A stretch of DNA of 64,000 nucleotides from Pseudomonas congelans (GCF_900103225.1 NZ_FNJH01000005.1:127671-191670); one strand, 5' to 3'. Positions 38,134 to 47,280 are shown, numbered from the stretch's first letter. Numbers and translations: made by a program. The notes: generated by a model not told the origin, from the sequence alone.

Positions 38134-39585
38134 ATGACCGTTCGCCGCACCAAAATCGTCGCCACACTTGGCCCTGCCAGCAACTCGCCGGAAGTCATCG
38201 AACAACTGATCCTTTCGGGTCTGGACGTTGCTCGTCTGAACTTCTCCCACGGTACTCCGGACGAGCACAAGGCTCGCGCCAGGCTGATCCGCGAAATCGC
38301 CGCCAGACACGGGCGCTTCGTCGCTCTGCTGGGCGACCTGCAGGGTCCGAAGATCCGTATCGCAAAGTTCACCGACAAGCGAATAGAGCTGAAGGTCGGT
38401 GACAAGTTCACCTTCTCCACCGCTCATCCGCTGACCAGTGGCAACCAGCAGATCGTGGGTATCGACTACCCGGATCTGGTCAAGGATTGCGGCGTAGGCG
38501 ACGAGTTGCTGCTCGACGATGGTCGCGTGGTCATGCGCGTCGACACCCAGACCGCTAACGAACTGCACTGCACCGTGCTGATCGGCGGCCCGCTGTCCGA
38601 CCACAAAGGCATCAACCGTCGTGGTGGTGGCCTGACGGCGCCGGCACTGACCGAAAAAGACAAGCAGGACATCAAGCTCGCTGCCGAGATGGACCTGGAC
38701 TACCTGGCCGTTTCCTTCCCGCGCGACGCCGCCGACATGGAATACGCTCGCCAGTTGCGCGACGAATCCGGTGGTACGGCCTGGCTGGTGGCCAAGATCG
38801 AACGCGCCGAAGCCGTTGCCAACGACGAAGTGCTGGATGAGCTGATCCGCGCCAGTGACGCGGTCATGGTCGCTCGTGGTGACCTGGGCGTTGAAATCGG
38901 TGATGCCGAACTGGTCGGCGTACAGAAACGCATCATCCTGCACGCCCGTCGCCACAACAAGGCAGTGATCGTTGCCACGCAGATGATGGAGTCGATGATC
39001 TCCAGCCCCATGCCGACGCGTGCGGAAGTGTCCGACGTGGCCAACGCCGTGCTCGACTACACCGACGCCGTGATGCTGTCGGCCGAAAGTGCTGCAGGCT
39101 CCTATCCGATCGAAGCGGTTCAGGCCATGGCCCGTATCTGCATTGGTGCTGAAAAGCACCCGACCGGCAAGACTTCCAGCCACCGTATCGGTCATTCGTT
39201 CACCCGTTGCGATGAAAGCATCGCGCTGGCGGCCATGTACACCGCCAACCACTTCCCGGGTGTGAAGGCGATCATCGCACTGACCGAAAGCGGCTATACC
39301 CCGCTGATCATGTCGCGCATCCGTTCCTCGGTGCCGATCTACGCGTTCTCTCCGCACCGTGGTACTCAGGCGCGTGCAGCGATGTTCCGTGGTGTCTACA
39401 CCGTGCCATTCGACCCGGCAGCCCTGCCGCCAGGTCAGGTCAGCCAGGCCGCAGTCGACGAACTGCTCAAGCGTGGTCTGGTCGAGCAAGGTGACTGGGT
39501 CATCCTCACCAAGGGCGACAGCTACCACACCATCGGCGGCACCAACGGCATGAAAATCCTGCACGTTGGCGACCCATTGGTCTGA
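38134..39585 (+). CDS. pykA: Pyruvate kinase II
   Basis: 483 residues. It starts VRRTKIVATLGPASNSPEV. The active-site block with the catalytic Lys is WLVAKIERAEAV (about 220-231), followed by VMVARGDLGVEIG and the MMESMISSPMPTRAEVSDVANA region. It converts phosphoenolpyruvate and ADP to pyruvate and ATP. AAGGAG lies eight bases before ATG 38134. It is monocistronic with its own terminator. Confidence 0.95.
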   Translation: MTVRRTKIVATLGPASNSPEVIEQLILSGLDVARLNFSHGTPDEHKARARLIREIAARHGRFVALLGDLQGPKIRIAKFTDKRIELKVGDKFTFSTAHPLTSGNQQIVGIDYPDLVKDCGVGDELLLDDGRVVMRVDTQTANELHCTVLIGGPLSDHKGINRRGGGLTAPALTEKDKQDIKLAAEMDLDYLAVSFPRDAADMEYARQLRDESGGTAWLVAKIERAEAVANDEVLDELIRASDAVMVARGDLGVEIGDAELVGVQKRIILHARRHNKAVIVATQMMESMISSPMPTRAEVSDVANAVLDYTDAVMLSAESAAGSYPIEAVQAMARICIGAEKHPTGKTSSHRIGHSFTRCDESIALAAMYTANHFPGVKAIIALTESGYTPLIMSRIRSSVPIYAFSPHRGTQARAAMFRGVYTVPFDPAALPPGQVSQAAVDELLKRGLVEQGDWVILTKGDSYHTIGGTNGMKILHVGDPLV

Positions 39586-39604
39586 TCGCAGCACACGGCA
39601 AGCC

Positions 39605-39636
39605 AAGGCCCCGTCTCGCAAGAGTCGGGGCCTTTT
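39605..39636 (+). terminator. pykA terminator
   Basis: AAGGCCCCG and CGGGGCCTT pair perfectly (nine bases) around a 12-base loop and run into TTTT. Confidence 0.9.
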
Positions 39637-39758
39637 GCATTCATTCAGTCCGGGAAGTTGGGCTTTCAAGCTTCTGCCCGTAGGCCAGAATCAAAAGCGG
39701 ACTTGTATAACGCTAAGCGCTGAAGCACGCGGAACGAGAGCGTTAACTAACGTGCCTC

Positions 39759-40697
39759 TTACTCCCGCGCCAAAAACACATCCGCCAGCAATTGATTACG
39801 CGGAAGCCCCGCCAGATAAAGACGCTTGGCAAATACCTCGACACTGTCAGCACTGCCACACACCAGCGCCATCGCGTGCCGCGACAACAGGCGCAGTTCA
39901 GCCAGAGTTGTCTGTAGCGTCTGCGGAGCAACCAACTGAACATGCAGTTGAGGATAACGCTCAGCCAAGGCGTGCAGTTCATCGGCCAGATAATGCTCCT
40001 GGCTGTCGCGGGCCAGATGAATCACGCGTATCGCGCCTTGATGGTCCTGGCGCAAAGCCTCGCGCAGCACACCCCACAAGGGCCCGAGCCCGGTGCCGGC
40101 GGCCAGCAGCAATAAGGGTTTTTCCTGCCAGTCCGGGTCGTAACGCAGCGCACCACCGCGCAGCTCGCCGAGCCTCAGAGCGTCACCGACCTGCAACTGG
40201 CGAGCAACGTCACGGAAGGCCCCGGGCTGCTGGCAGTCGACATGAAACTCCAGAAACGCATCCTCACCGGGAAGGCTCGCCAGCGAGTAAGGCCGCGCAA
40301 CACCGCTGTCGGTCCACAACACCTGGTGCTGCCCGGCGCTATAGCGCAGAGGTCGCGCAGGCTCCAGACGCAAACGCAGCACCGACGCAGAGAGCCAGTC
40401 GCAGCCTGTGACCGTTGCGGGCAGCCCATCACGCTGCGGGTCAAACACCTCGACAGCCAGATCCCCTGTCACTCGGCACTGACAGGCAAGCCGCCAACCC
40501 TGCTGGCGCTTTGCGGCAGGCAGCGCGTCGGGCAACGCGTCGTCAGGCTCGCCCTTTACGACGCGCACCAGACACGCGTGGCAACTGCCGGCACGACAGC
40601 TGTAAGGGACCGGAATACCGGCATGGTTCAGGGCGTCGAGCAGATTGCTGGCCGATGCCACCGACCAGCTAAGCTCACCCACATGCAATTGAGGCAT
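39759..40697 (-). CDS. 2Fe-2S ferredoxin-type NAD(P)H reductase
   Basis: 312 residues. A plant-type 2Fe-2S domain (about 1-90) has CRAGSCHAC and the later Cys in LACQC. An FAD-binding barrel (about 95-190, RPYSLAS) and an NAD-binding domain (LLLAAGTGLGPLWGVL, then ALVCGS) follow. This is the architecture of the electron-transfer subunits of oxygenases or CDP-6-deoxy-glucoseen reductase. No oxygenase is adjacent; it is divergent from fumA. The electron acceptor is unknown. Confidence 0.88.
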   Translation of the reverse strand: MPQLHVGELSWSVASASNLLDALNHAGIPVPYSCRAGSCHACLVRVVKGEPDDALPDALPAAKRQQGWRLACQCRVTGDLAVEVFDPQRDGLPATVTGCDWLSASVLRLRLEPARPLRYSAGQHQVLWTDSGVARPYSLASLPGEDAFLEFHVDCQQPGAFRDVARQLQVGDALRLGELRGGALRYDPDWQEKPLLLLAAGTGLGPLWGVLREALRQDHQGAIRVIHLARDSQEHYLADELHALAERYPQLHVQLVAPQTLQTTLAELRLLSRHAMALVCGSADSVEVFAKRLYLAGLPRNQLLADVFLARE

Positions 40698-40876
40698 CAA
40701 AACGGCCTGTGCAGAAAATAACGGCGATTGTACAGACTGGCTTGTCGGGCGGGTTATACTGCCGCGCCTTTTTGCGCCCGCTACGGCCAACCTGACAGCT
40801 CTGGTTCAAGCCGCAGTTCCAGACTGCCGCCGATAGCGTAATTGAATGTTCCCGTCCTTACAGAGGAGCGCGCCGC

Positions 40877-42400
40877 ATGACCGTGATCAAGCAAGACGAC
40901 CTGATTCAGAGCGTTGCAGACGCACTGCAGTTCATTTCCTATTACCACCCCGTGGACTTCATCCAGGCCATGCACGAGGCGTATCTGCGTGAAGAGTCGC
41001 CTGCCGCTCGTGACTCCATCGCCCAGATCCTGATCAACTCGCGCATGTGCGCGACCGGTCATCGCCCGATCTGCCAAGACACCGGCATCGTCACGGTTTT
41101 CGTACGTGTGGGGATGGATGTTCGCTGGGACGGCGCCACCATGGGCCTGGACGACATGATCAACGAAGGCGTGCGTCGCGCGTACAACCTGCCTGAAAAC
41201 GTGCTGCGTGCCTCGATCCTTGCCGATCCGGCAGGCGCTCGCAAAAACACCAAGGACAACACCCCGGCCGTCATTCACTACTCCATCGTCCCGGGTAACA
41301 CCGTGGAAGTGGACGTCGCGGCGAAAGGCGGCGGTTCGGAAAACAAATCGAAGATGGCGATGCTCAACCCTTCCGACTCGATCGTCGACTGGGTTCTGAA
41401 AACCGTTCCGACCATGGGCGCAGGCTGGTGCCCGCCGGGCATGCTCGGCATCGGTATCGGCGGCACCGCAGAAAAAGCCGCGGTCATGGCCAAGGAAGTG
41501 TTGATGGAGTCCATCGACATCCACGAGCTGAAGGCCCGCGGCCCACAGAATCGTATCGAAGAGATGCGTCTGGAGCTGTTCGAGAAGGTCAACCAGCTGG
41601 GCATCGGCGCTCAGGGCCTGGGCGGTCTGACCACTGTGCTCGACGTCAAGATCATGGACTACCCGACCCACGCCGCGTCGCTGCCGGTGTGCATGATCCC
41701 CAACTGCGCCGCCACCCGCCACGCGCACTTCGTGCTCGACGGCAGCGGCCCCGCTTCGCTGGAGGCTCCATCGCTGGACGCCTACCCGGAAATCGTCTGG
41801 GAAGCCGGCCCATCGGCCCGCCGCGTCAACCTCGATACCCTGACCCCGGAAGAAGTACAGAGCTGGAAACCGGGCGAAACCGTTTTGCTCAATGGCAAGA
41901 TGCTCACCGGCCGCGACGCAGCGCACAAGCGCATGGTCGAAATGCTCAACAGGGGTGAAACCCTGCCGGTAGACCTCAAGGGTCGCTTCATCTACTACGT
42001 CGGCCCGGTTGATCCGGTACGCGAAGAAGTCGTCGGCCCGGCCGGCCCGACCACGGCCACCCGGATGGACAAATTCACCCGTCAGATCCTCGACCAGACC
42101 GGCCTGCTGGGCATGATCGGCAAATCCGAACGCGGCCCGACCGCCATCGAAGCGATCCGTGATCACAAGGCCGTGTACCTGATGGCCGTTGGTGGTGCTG
42201 CCTATCTGGTGGCTCAGGCGATCAAGAAATCCCGCGTCGTGGCCTTCGCCGAGCTGGGCATGGAAGCGATCTACGAGTTCGAGGTCAAGGACATGCCGGT
42301 TACCGTTGCAGTCGACAGCACCGGTGAGTCCGTTCACATCACCGGCCCGCAGATCTGGCAGAAAAAGATCAGCGACAGTCTGGCGGTGGAAGTGCAGTAA
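40877..42400 (+). CDS. fumA: Class I (4Fe-4S) fumarate hydratase
   Basis: 507 residues, N- and C-terminal class I fumarase domains fused as in FumA/FumB. Iron-sulfur Cys candidates are in RPICQDTGIV, IPNCAATRHAHF and GAGWCPPGMLG. It hydrates fumarate to malate in the TCA cycle and is oxygen-labile. GAGGAG lies eight bases before ATG 40877. It is followed by its own terminator. Confidence 0.95.
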   Translation: MTVIKQDDLIQSVADALQFISYYHPVDFIQAMHEAYLREESPAARDSIAQILINSRMCATGHRPICQDTGIVTVFVRVGMDVRWDGATMGLDDMINEGVRRAYNLPENVLRASILADPAGARKNTKDNTPAVIHYSIVPGNTVEVDVAAKGGGSENKSKMAMLNPSDSIVDWVLKTVPTMGAGWCPPGMLGIGIGGTAEKAAVMAKEVLMESIDIHELKARGPQNRIEEMRLELFEKVNQLGIGAQGLGGLTTVLDVKIMDYPTHAASLPVCMIPNCAATRHAHFVLDGSGPASLEAPSLDAYPEIVWEAGPSARRVNLDTLTPEEVQSWKPGETVLLNGKMLTGRDAAHKRMVEMLNRGETLPVDLKGRFIYYVGPVDPVREEVVGPAGPTTATRMDKFTRQILDQTGLLGMIGKSERGPTAIEAIRDHKAVYLMAVGGAAYLVAQAIKKSRVVAFAELGMEAIYEFEVKDMPVTVAVDSTGESVHITGPQIWQKKISDSLAVEVQ

Positions 42401-42420
42401 GCTTTGATCTGCAAGACAAT

Positions 42421-42446
42421 AAAAACCCGGCGCAAGCCGGGTTTTT
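42421..42446 (+). terminator. fumA terminator
   Basis: AAAAACCCGG and CCGGGTTTTT pair with a six-base loop; the T-run makes this a strong terminator. The remaining bases to 42752 contain no gene and are the upstream region of hcp; no promoter is clear in them. Confidence 0.93.
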
Positions 42447-42752
42447 GGTGAGTAACTGACTGAACCTGAAATTGCGATCGGCTCGAATAGACGCGTCAGT
42501 CTGTTGCCAATATAACCCGGTAACTTTCTTCCTGAATAACATGCACAGGGGCTAGACATATCGCGCCCTTGCGATCAGTCCGTAATACATTTCAGACAAC
42601 AAACCGAGATGGTTCGGTACTTCACTGAAGCTCATTGCCCCTGTCCCTCCCCGCAACACAGCTTATTCTTCTGCTGGCTGTAAACCACTGGGCTCATGAA
42701 AAATAAAATGTACGTTTCAGGAATACCGCCTGATACACAGGGAGATTCTAAA

Positions 42753-43241
42753 ATGGCTTTTGACGCATACATCAAAATCGAAGGCATTCCAGGCGAAGCG
42801 CTGGATGACCGCTACAAGGACTGTATCGAGATCACCGGGTATGGTTTCGGCATGCACCAAAGTACCTCCGCCACGGCGAGTTCTTCAGGAGGCGCCTCGT
42901 CGGGTCGGACGTCCTTGAGTGATTTCACGTTCACCAAATCACTGGACAAGTCGAGCTGCAAGCTCATGGAAACGTTGTGCGCGGGCAAGCACCTGAAGGA
43001 AGTCGTCTTGTCACTGCATCGTGCAGGCGGAGACAAGGTCAAATACTTTGAAGTGCTGCTGGAAGAAGTCATCATTTCCAACTACACCCAGCATGCCAAC
43101 GATGGCATCCCCAGCGAGACCATCAGCCTAAACTACGGAAAAATCAAAACCACCTACACCCAGCAGAAAAGATCTGACGGAGCCGGTGGAGGGAATGTCT
43201 CGGGTGGCTGGAACCGTATCAACAACAAGGCCTATTCCTGA
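42753..43241 (+). CDS. hcp: Type VI secretion tube protein Hcp
   Basis: 162 residues, the usual Hcp length. It starts AFDAYIKIEGIPGEALD and contains SDFTFTKSLDKSSCKLMETLC and YFEVLLEEVIISNYTQH, which are standard Hcp1 strands. Hexameric Hcp rings form the inner tube of the type VI machine and can chaperone effectors inside the ring. GGGAG lies nine bases before ATG 42753. No other structural genes are nearby, so this is an orphan hcp linked to its effector. Confidence 0.95.
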   Translation: MAFDAYIKIEGIPGEALDDRYKDCIEITGYGFGMHQSTSATASSSGGASSGRTSLSDFTFTKSLDKSSCKLMETLCAGKHLKEVVLSLHRAGGDKVKYFEVLLEEVIISNYTQHANDGIPSETISLNYGKIKTTYTQQKRSDGAGGGNVSGGWNRINNKAYS

Positions 43242-43291
43242 CGTCTTGAACGCTCACGCATAAAACGTCACGACATGATCAAGGAAGGACT

Positions 43292-43795
43292 ATGGCACGG
43301 CCATTTTTTACCGCCGCCTGGGCGGCTTCGCAACATATTTATGATCCGATAGCGCCGGAAAAGCGAGTGGCAGAGGTGATTGGTGGGTTCGTCGCGAAGA
43401 ACATAAACAACCCTGATCCTTCTACAAAATGGAGGAACACCTGTGCTGTTCGATTAAGTTACATCCTGAACTACTCAGGACTGAAAATACCTAAAGTATC
43501 TAAACAGACAGTCTCCGGCGCAGATCAGCACCAGTACTTTTTCCGTGTATCGAACCTGAAAAGCTTTTTGGAAACGCACTGGGGCAAGCCTGAGGTCGTC
43601 AAATACCCACCTTCTGACGGCGGAGCGCTTGCAAGAAAAAAAGGAATTATATTATTTGAAATATCGGGCTGGACAGACGCAAAAGGCCATGCAACGTTGT
43701 TTGACGGCAATCTTTGCTATGACCATTGCTACTTTAACGAGCCCTACGTCAACTACCGTACGGATACGGCAAACTTTTGGAGCCTAACCTCATGA
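43292..43795 (+). CDS. tae4: Type VI amidase effector, Tae4 family
   Basis: 167 residues, with the NlpC/P60-like Tae4 arrangement. The catalytic Cys51 is in WRNTCAVRLSYIL, His133 in AKGHATLFDG with Asp138 after it, and Cys142 and Cys146 (LCYDHC) could form the regulatory disulfide. Tae4 enzymes cut the D-Glu-mDAP bond of peptidoglycan in the target periplasm. There is no signal peptide, consistent with Hcp-mediated delivery. AAGGA lies nine bases before the start. Its stop overlaps the immunity gene by four bases. Confidence 0.92.
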   Translation: MARPFFTAAWAASQHIYDPIAPEKRVAEVIGGFVAKNINNPDPSTKWRNTCAVRLSYILNYSGLKIPKVSKQTVSGADQHQYFFRVSNLKSFLETHWGKPEVVKYPPSDGGALARKKGIILFEISGWTDAKGHATLFDGNLCYDHCYFNEPYVNYRTDTANFWSLTS

Positions 43796-44226
43796 AGTTT
43801 CTCTTCAAAGCCTTCACAGTCTGTCTCGCACTCGTGGCAACCGAGAGCTTCGCACATACAAAACCTTCATCACCAGAGGGCATGCACCGAAGCTATGAAA
43901 AAAACTTCAAGGACCTGGTCCTCGCTACCTGTATAGCAAACGCTTACGCATATGACGTAAAGGTCGGAATTGACGCTGGAAGTAGCGTCACCGCCATTGA
44001 GGACTGGGCAAATTACGACTGGGAAGTGGGACCTGATGAAATACGAGCACTCGTAAAAAAGTATCTGACCAGAGATTATACAAACCCCTTAACCGAGTCC
44101 GAGATAAAAGGTGTAAAATTTGACCTTTTAAAGTGCCTGGATCTTTACCACAGTAAGGATCTGAATGACTTAACAAAAAAGACTGTCGTAAATCCAACAC
44201 ACACCTACATGCAAGACTACAAATAA
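43792..44226 (+). CDS. tai4: Tai4-family periplasmic immunity protein (copy 1)
   Basis: 144 residues. A Sec signal peptide (about 1-21, ending SFA) directs it to the periplasm where Tae4 acts. The mature helical domain has paired Cys in LVLATCIANAY and LLKCLDLY, and the ends SSPEGM and HTYMQ are shared with the next gene. ATG 43792 overlaps the effector stop (ATGA), so toxin and antidote are co-translated. The sequence is notably AT-rich, a sign of acquisition. Confidence 0.9.
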   Translation: MKFLFKAFTVCLALVATESFAHTKPSSPEGMHRSYEKNFKDLVLATCIANAYAYDVKVGIDAGSSVTAIEDWANYDWEVGPDEIRALVKKYLTRDYTNPLTESEIKGVKFDLLKCLDLYHSKDLNDLTKKTVVNPTHTYMQDYK

Positions 44227-44255
44227 AAATCCATATTCACAGGGAGGTTCGCAGA

Positions 44256-44696
44256 ATGAAATCATGTCTTGCGGCCCTTGCATTATCTCTAGTCTTAGCA
44301 ACATCCAACTGCTTTGCCTACACCCCGACCTCATCGCCCGAAGGAATGTACAGAACCTTTGAAAAAAACTACAAGGACATGGCGCTAGCCACCTGCATAA
44401 CCACCGCTTATAAATATGACGTAAACGTCGGAATTGACGCGGGCAGCAGTGTCAGTGCGATGCGTGACTGGACCTACTATGACATGGAAAAAAGTCCTCT
44501 TGCCGTCAAGACCCTGGTTGAAAAATACCTCGCGCGAGACTACACAAACCCTTTGGCCGAATCCCGGATCAGGGGTATAAAATTCGACCTGCTGAAATGC
44601 CTGGACATGTATCACAGCAAGGAACTGGACGCGTTGACGAAGAAGGTCGTTACAGATCCAAATCATACCTACATGCAGAATATCAAAAAGCCTTAA
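44256..44696 (+). CDS. Tai4-family immunity protein (tandem copy 2)
   Basis: 146 residues, a clear paralogue of the preceding gene: both share SSPEGM, VGIDAGSSV, KYL-x-RDYTNPL, KFDLLKCLD-x-YHSK and HTYMQ. It has its own signal peptide (ending CFA) and a GGGAGG site seven bases before the ATG. The 29-base gap implies one transcript. A second immunity copy may neutralise variant Tae4 toxins from other strains; this is an inference. Confidence 0.88.
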   Translation: MKSCLAALALSLVLATSNCFAYTPTSSPEGMYRTFEKNYKDMALATCITTAYKYDVNVGIDAGSSVSAMRDWTYYDMEKSPLAVKTLVEKYLARDYTNPLAESRIRGIKFDLLKCLDMYHSKELDALTKKVVTDPNHTYMQNIKKP

Positions 44697-44773
44697 CTAC
44701 TCCATTCATGCAACAAGCCTGTCCGGCAAACGCTGCATAGGCTATTTTCATTACAAGCACTCTACTCCGCACA

Positions 44774-45019
44774 TTATCTATAGGGCGGAGACACATCATG
44801 CTGATTCACTGTAATCCGATAGCTTCTTAAGGTCTCGCCCTCGGTGATGTACTGCTTGCTGAAATACTGACAAACAGCCCTCGTCACTTCCCCGCCTACA
44901 CCGAAAACATCTTCAGAAAACCCATTTCGATAATTCTTGTAGGAATTATCAGCAGGACGCCTCCCTTCCAATTGAACGAAATTTCCGAGAAAATCCCGGC
45001 CTCTTGCGCTTGGCTATTC
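44774..45019 (-). pseudogene. Remnant of a larger protein, no start codon
   Basis: The frame opens after a TAG near 45020 and runs 81 codons to a stop at 44774 with coding-like composition (ARGRDFLGNF, EGRRPADNSYKNYRNGF, SYRITVNQHDVSPPYR). The only start, TTG 44971, has no good ribosome site. It looks like the C-terminal end of a gene truncated when the island was rearranged. I do not recognise the family. Confidence 0.4.
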
Positions 45020-45037
45020 AGGTCTCTAGCCTTCATC

Positions 45038-45190
45038 GATCGCTGCCCAATCAGCGATCAGGTTTGGTAGACCTGCTTTTGCTGGCGCAATGTGCCACCT
45101 CCGCGAGGCGATCTCTTTCGTCCCGTTTTCATGGTGGCCGTGCGCATGGCATCTCCGGATGCACCGGGTGCCAGCAGCCGGTCTACCAAC
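45038..45190 (+). other. Strongly folded leader upstream of the DUF6124 gene
   Basis: A hairpin GATCGCTG/CAGCGATC (45038-45059) is followed by a long-range stem TTGGTAGACC (45064-45073) with GGTCTACCAA (45180-45189). Nested inside are GCTGGC/GCCAGC (45081-45086, 45170-45175) and GCCACC/GGTGGC (45094-45099, 45133-45138). All pairs are co-linear and can form together. No convincing ORF occupies the segment. It may be a structured 5' leader or a mobile repeat. Confidence 0.5.
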
Positions 45191-45264
45191 TTGCACACGG
45201 CCGCCACCTTATCGTTTGGTAGCGATGAGTGACGGCTCCCACAAGTTCTGCTGGAGTTGCAAAC

Positions 45265-45498
45265 ATGCCCGATAAAATCGTCCCCGACCCGCCCACTGCC
45301 CTGTTCACCGTCAACGCCTCCGTCAGCCAGGAAGAAGCACTCAACTACGCTTCGGATCTGCTGCGCTGCATCATCACGACGGCCTATGAGTCCGGCGACA
45401 GCACCCAGGGCACCAGCCGTGATCTGGCGTTTTCGGTGTTGCACATGGCCGAGATGGCCAAAGCCATGGTTGACCGTTCACTGGAATGCATCGTCTGA
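45265..45498 (+). CDS. DUF6124 (former DUF3077) family small protein
   Basis: 77 residues. ALFTVNASVSQEEALNYASDLLRCI and LAFSVLHMAEMAKAMVDRSL are the family blocks; these soluble helical proteins occur in many copies in pseudomonads and have no known function. GGAG lies eight bases before ATG 45265. It is preceded by a highly structured segment. Confidence 0.85.
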   Translation: MPDKIVPDPPTALFTVNASVSQEEALNYASDLLRCIITTAYESGDSTQGTSRDLAFSVLHMAEMAKAMVDRSLECIV

Positions 45499-45539
45499 CG
45501 GGATGACAGCCCGGGGCCACGCCTGGCCCCGTGTCACCC

Positions 45540-46697
45540 TCAGTTACGCTGATCCAGCAAGTTCACCACCAGCCGGTCTATCCAGCCCCACAAGCGCTGT
45601 TTGACCCGTCGCCACAGCGGTCTGGCTTTCCAGTCTGCCAGAGTGGTTTCGGCGCTCAGGGCGAAGTCTTTTTCGAAGCTGGCGACAACGTCGCGGGTCA
45701 ATCCGGGGTCGAGGGCTTCGAGGTTGGCTTCCAGGTTGAAGCGCAGGTTCCAGTGATCGAAATTGCACGAGCCGAGACTCACCCAGTCGTCGATCAGGAC
45801 CATTTTCAGGTGCAGAAAGCAGGGCTGGTATTCGAACACCTTGACCCCGGCGCGCAACAGGCGCGGGTAGTAGCGGTGACCGGCATAGCGTACGGACGGA
45901 TGATCGGTGCGCGGCCCGGTCAGCAGCAAACGCACATCAACACCACGCGCCGCCGCCCTGCGCAGGGCGCGGCGAACTTTCCAGGTGGGCAGGAAGTAAG
46001 GAGTTGCCAGCCATATCCGCTTTTGTCCGGTGTTCAGCGCACGCACCAGCGACTGCAGAATGTCGCGGTGCTGGCGGGAATCGGCATACGCGACACGACC
46101 CAGACCTTCACCGGTTATCGGGGCCTTGGGCAGATGATCAAGGCCGAAGTTTTCTTTCGGACGCCAGGCGAAACGCCGGGCATTGGCGTGGAACTGCCGG
46201 TTGAACAGCGCCTGCCAGTCAATCACCAGCGGCCCGGTGATTTCGACCATCACTTCGTGCCACTGGCTGGCGTCCTTGTCCGGCTCCCAGAACTCGTCGG
46301 TCACACCGGTGCCGCCAACCACGGCCAAGGCCTTATCCACCACCAGCAGTTTGCGATGGTCGCGGTAGAAGTTGCGCACGCCGCGCCGCCAGTGGATCGG
46401 ATTGTAGAAACGCAGAATCACACCGGCATCGGTCAGTTGCTTGCGCAGGCCGGCGTCGAAGGCTTTTGAACCGAAGTCATCGAACAGGCAGCGCACGATT
46501 ACGCCACGCCTGCCCGCCTCGACCAGCGCGCGCACAATGGCGTCGGCGCAGGCCCCGGCTTCGACCAGGTACAACTCCAGATCGACCTGCTGCTCGGCGC
46601 GATCAATGGCTGCGATCATGCGCGGGAAGAACGCAGGGCCGTCGATCAGCAATTGAAAGCGGTTGTTTTCACGCCACGGAAAAATCGCACCGTTCAT
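45540..46697 (-). CDS. Phospholipase D-family / ClsB-like cardiolipin synthase
   Basis: 385 residues with two HKD motifs: HRKLLVVDKALAVVGG (first) and HLKMVLIDDWVSLGS (second), each in the correct H-x-K-x4-D spacing. The N-terminus lacks a membrane helix, unlike ClsA, so it resembles ClsB. It would join phosphatidylglycerol or phosphatidylethanolamine units into cardiolipin. It lies immediately after the yceI gene (one-base gap) in the same direction and may share its transcript. Confidence 0.87.
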   Translation of the reverse strand: MNGAIFPWRENNRFQLLIDGPAFFPRMIAAIDRAEQQVDLELYLVEAGACADAIVRALVEAGRRGVIVRCLFDDFGSKAFDAGLRKQLTDAGVILRFYNPIHWRRGVRNFYRDHRKLLVVDKALAVVGGTGVTDEFWEPDKDASQWHEVMVEITGPLVIDWQALFNRQFHANARRFAWRPKENFGLDHLPKAPITGEGLGRVAYADSRQHRDILQSLVRALNTGQKRIWLATPYFLPTWKVRRALRRAAARGVDVRLLLTGPRTDHPSVRYAGHRYYPRLLRAGVKVFEYQPCFLHLKMVLIDDWVSLGSCNFDHWNLRFNLEANLEALDPGLTRDVVASFEKDFALSAETTLADWKARPLWRRVKQRLWGWIDRLVVNLLDQRN

Positions 46698-46698
46698 A

Positions 46699-47280
46699 TC
46701 AGCGCGCCGTGAAGATCAGGACAGCCCCGACCGGGACCGAGAGGCTCACCGCCGACAATCCTGCGGCATTGCGCAAGGCCTTGAAGTCCGGGGCCATATC
46801 GAAATCCTGGGCATGGATCACCAGCGGCTCGAGGGTCACGACCTGAAAGCGCCGCTCGTCCAGACGCGTCGCCAGCAGCTCGGCGTTATAGCTGTGGGTC
46901 TTGCCGCGCAGGCTGACGGTCAGCGGTAAACGCAGCTCCAGTTGCGCACCGGGCGCGAGGTCGTTGATCGGGCGCATGTCGAGCTGCGCATTGATCTGAG
47001 CAGTCGGAAACTTGCGCACCTGAAACACCTGCTCTCGAAGGCGCTCGTCGCGCAGCGGAATGCCGGTGCTGACTGAATCGGTTTCAACTTCCACTTCAGC
47101 CAGCCCCTTGGCGTCGACTTTGCCGTGCAGCACGAGAAAGCGATGCACCTCGGCGATATCGGCATTTTTGGTCGAGGTGAACGAGAGTCGCGACGACTCG
47201 TTATCCAGATACCAGTTCGCATGGGCAGGTAACGCCGCTGCGGCCAGCAGGACCAGCAGCAGGCGATTCATAGTGAGCAT
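46699..47280 (-). CDS. YceI-family periplasmic protein
   Basis: 193 residues with a signal peptide (about 1-24, ending AHA). The mature part is a lipocalin-like YceI domain: NWYLDNESSRLSFTSTKNADIAEVH opens the first strands and the end is shorter than in E. coli YceI. Members bind isoprenoid-type lipids. ATG 47280 has GGAG six bases upstream and fits better than ATG 47271. Confidence 0.85.
   Translation of the reverse strand: MLTMNRLLLVLLAAAALPAHANWYLDNESSRLSFTSTKNADIAEVHRFLVLHGKVDAKGLAEVEVETDSVSTGIPLRDERLREQVFQVRKFPTAQINAQLDMRPINDLAPGAQLELRLPLTVSLRGKTHSYNAELLATRLDERRFQVVTLEPLVIHAQDFDMAPDFKALRNAAGLSAVSLSVPVGAVLIFTAR

Noticed and set aside
38119..39669. A 516-codon frame antisense to pykA
   Set aside because: Same reason; the pykA frame has all catalytic motifs.
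40781..42559. A 592-codon frame antisense to fumA
   Set aside because: Composition (Asp/Val/His/Arg-rich) and exact coverage of fumA identify it as an antisense shadow.
45060..45190. Integron attC site
   Set aside because: The inverted ends read GGTTTGG...CCAAC rather than the RYYYAAC...GTTRRRY core-site order, and no integrase is present.
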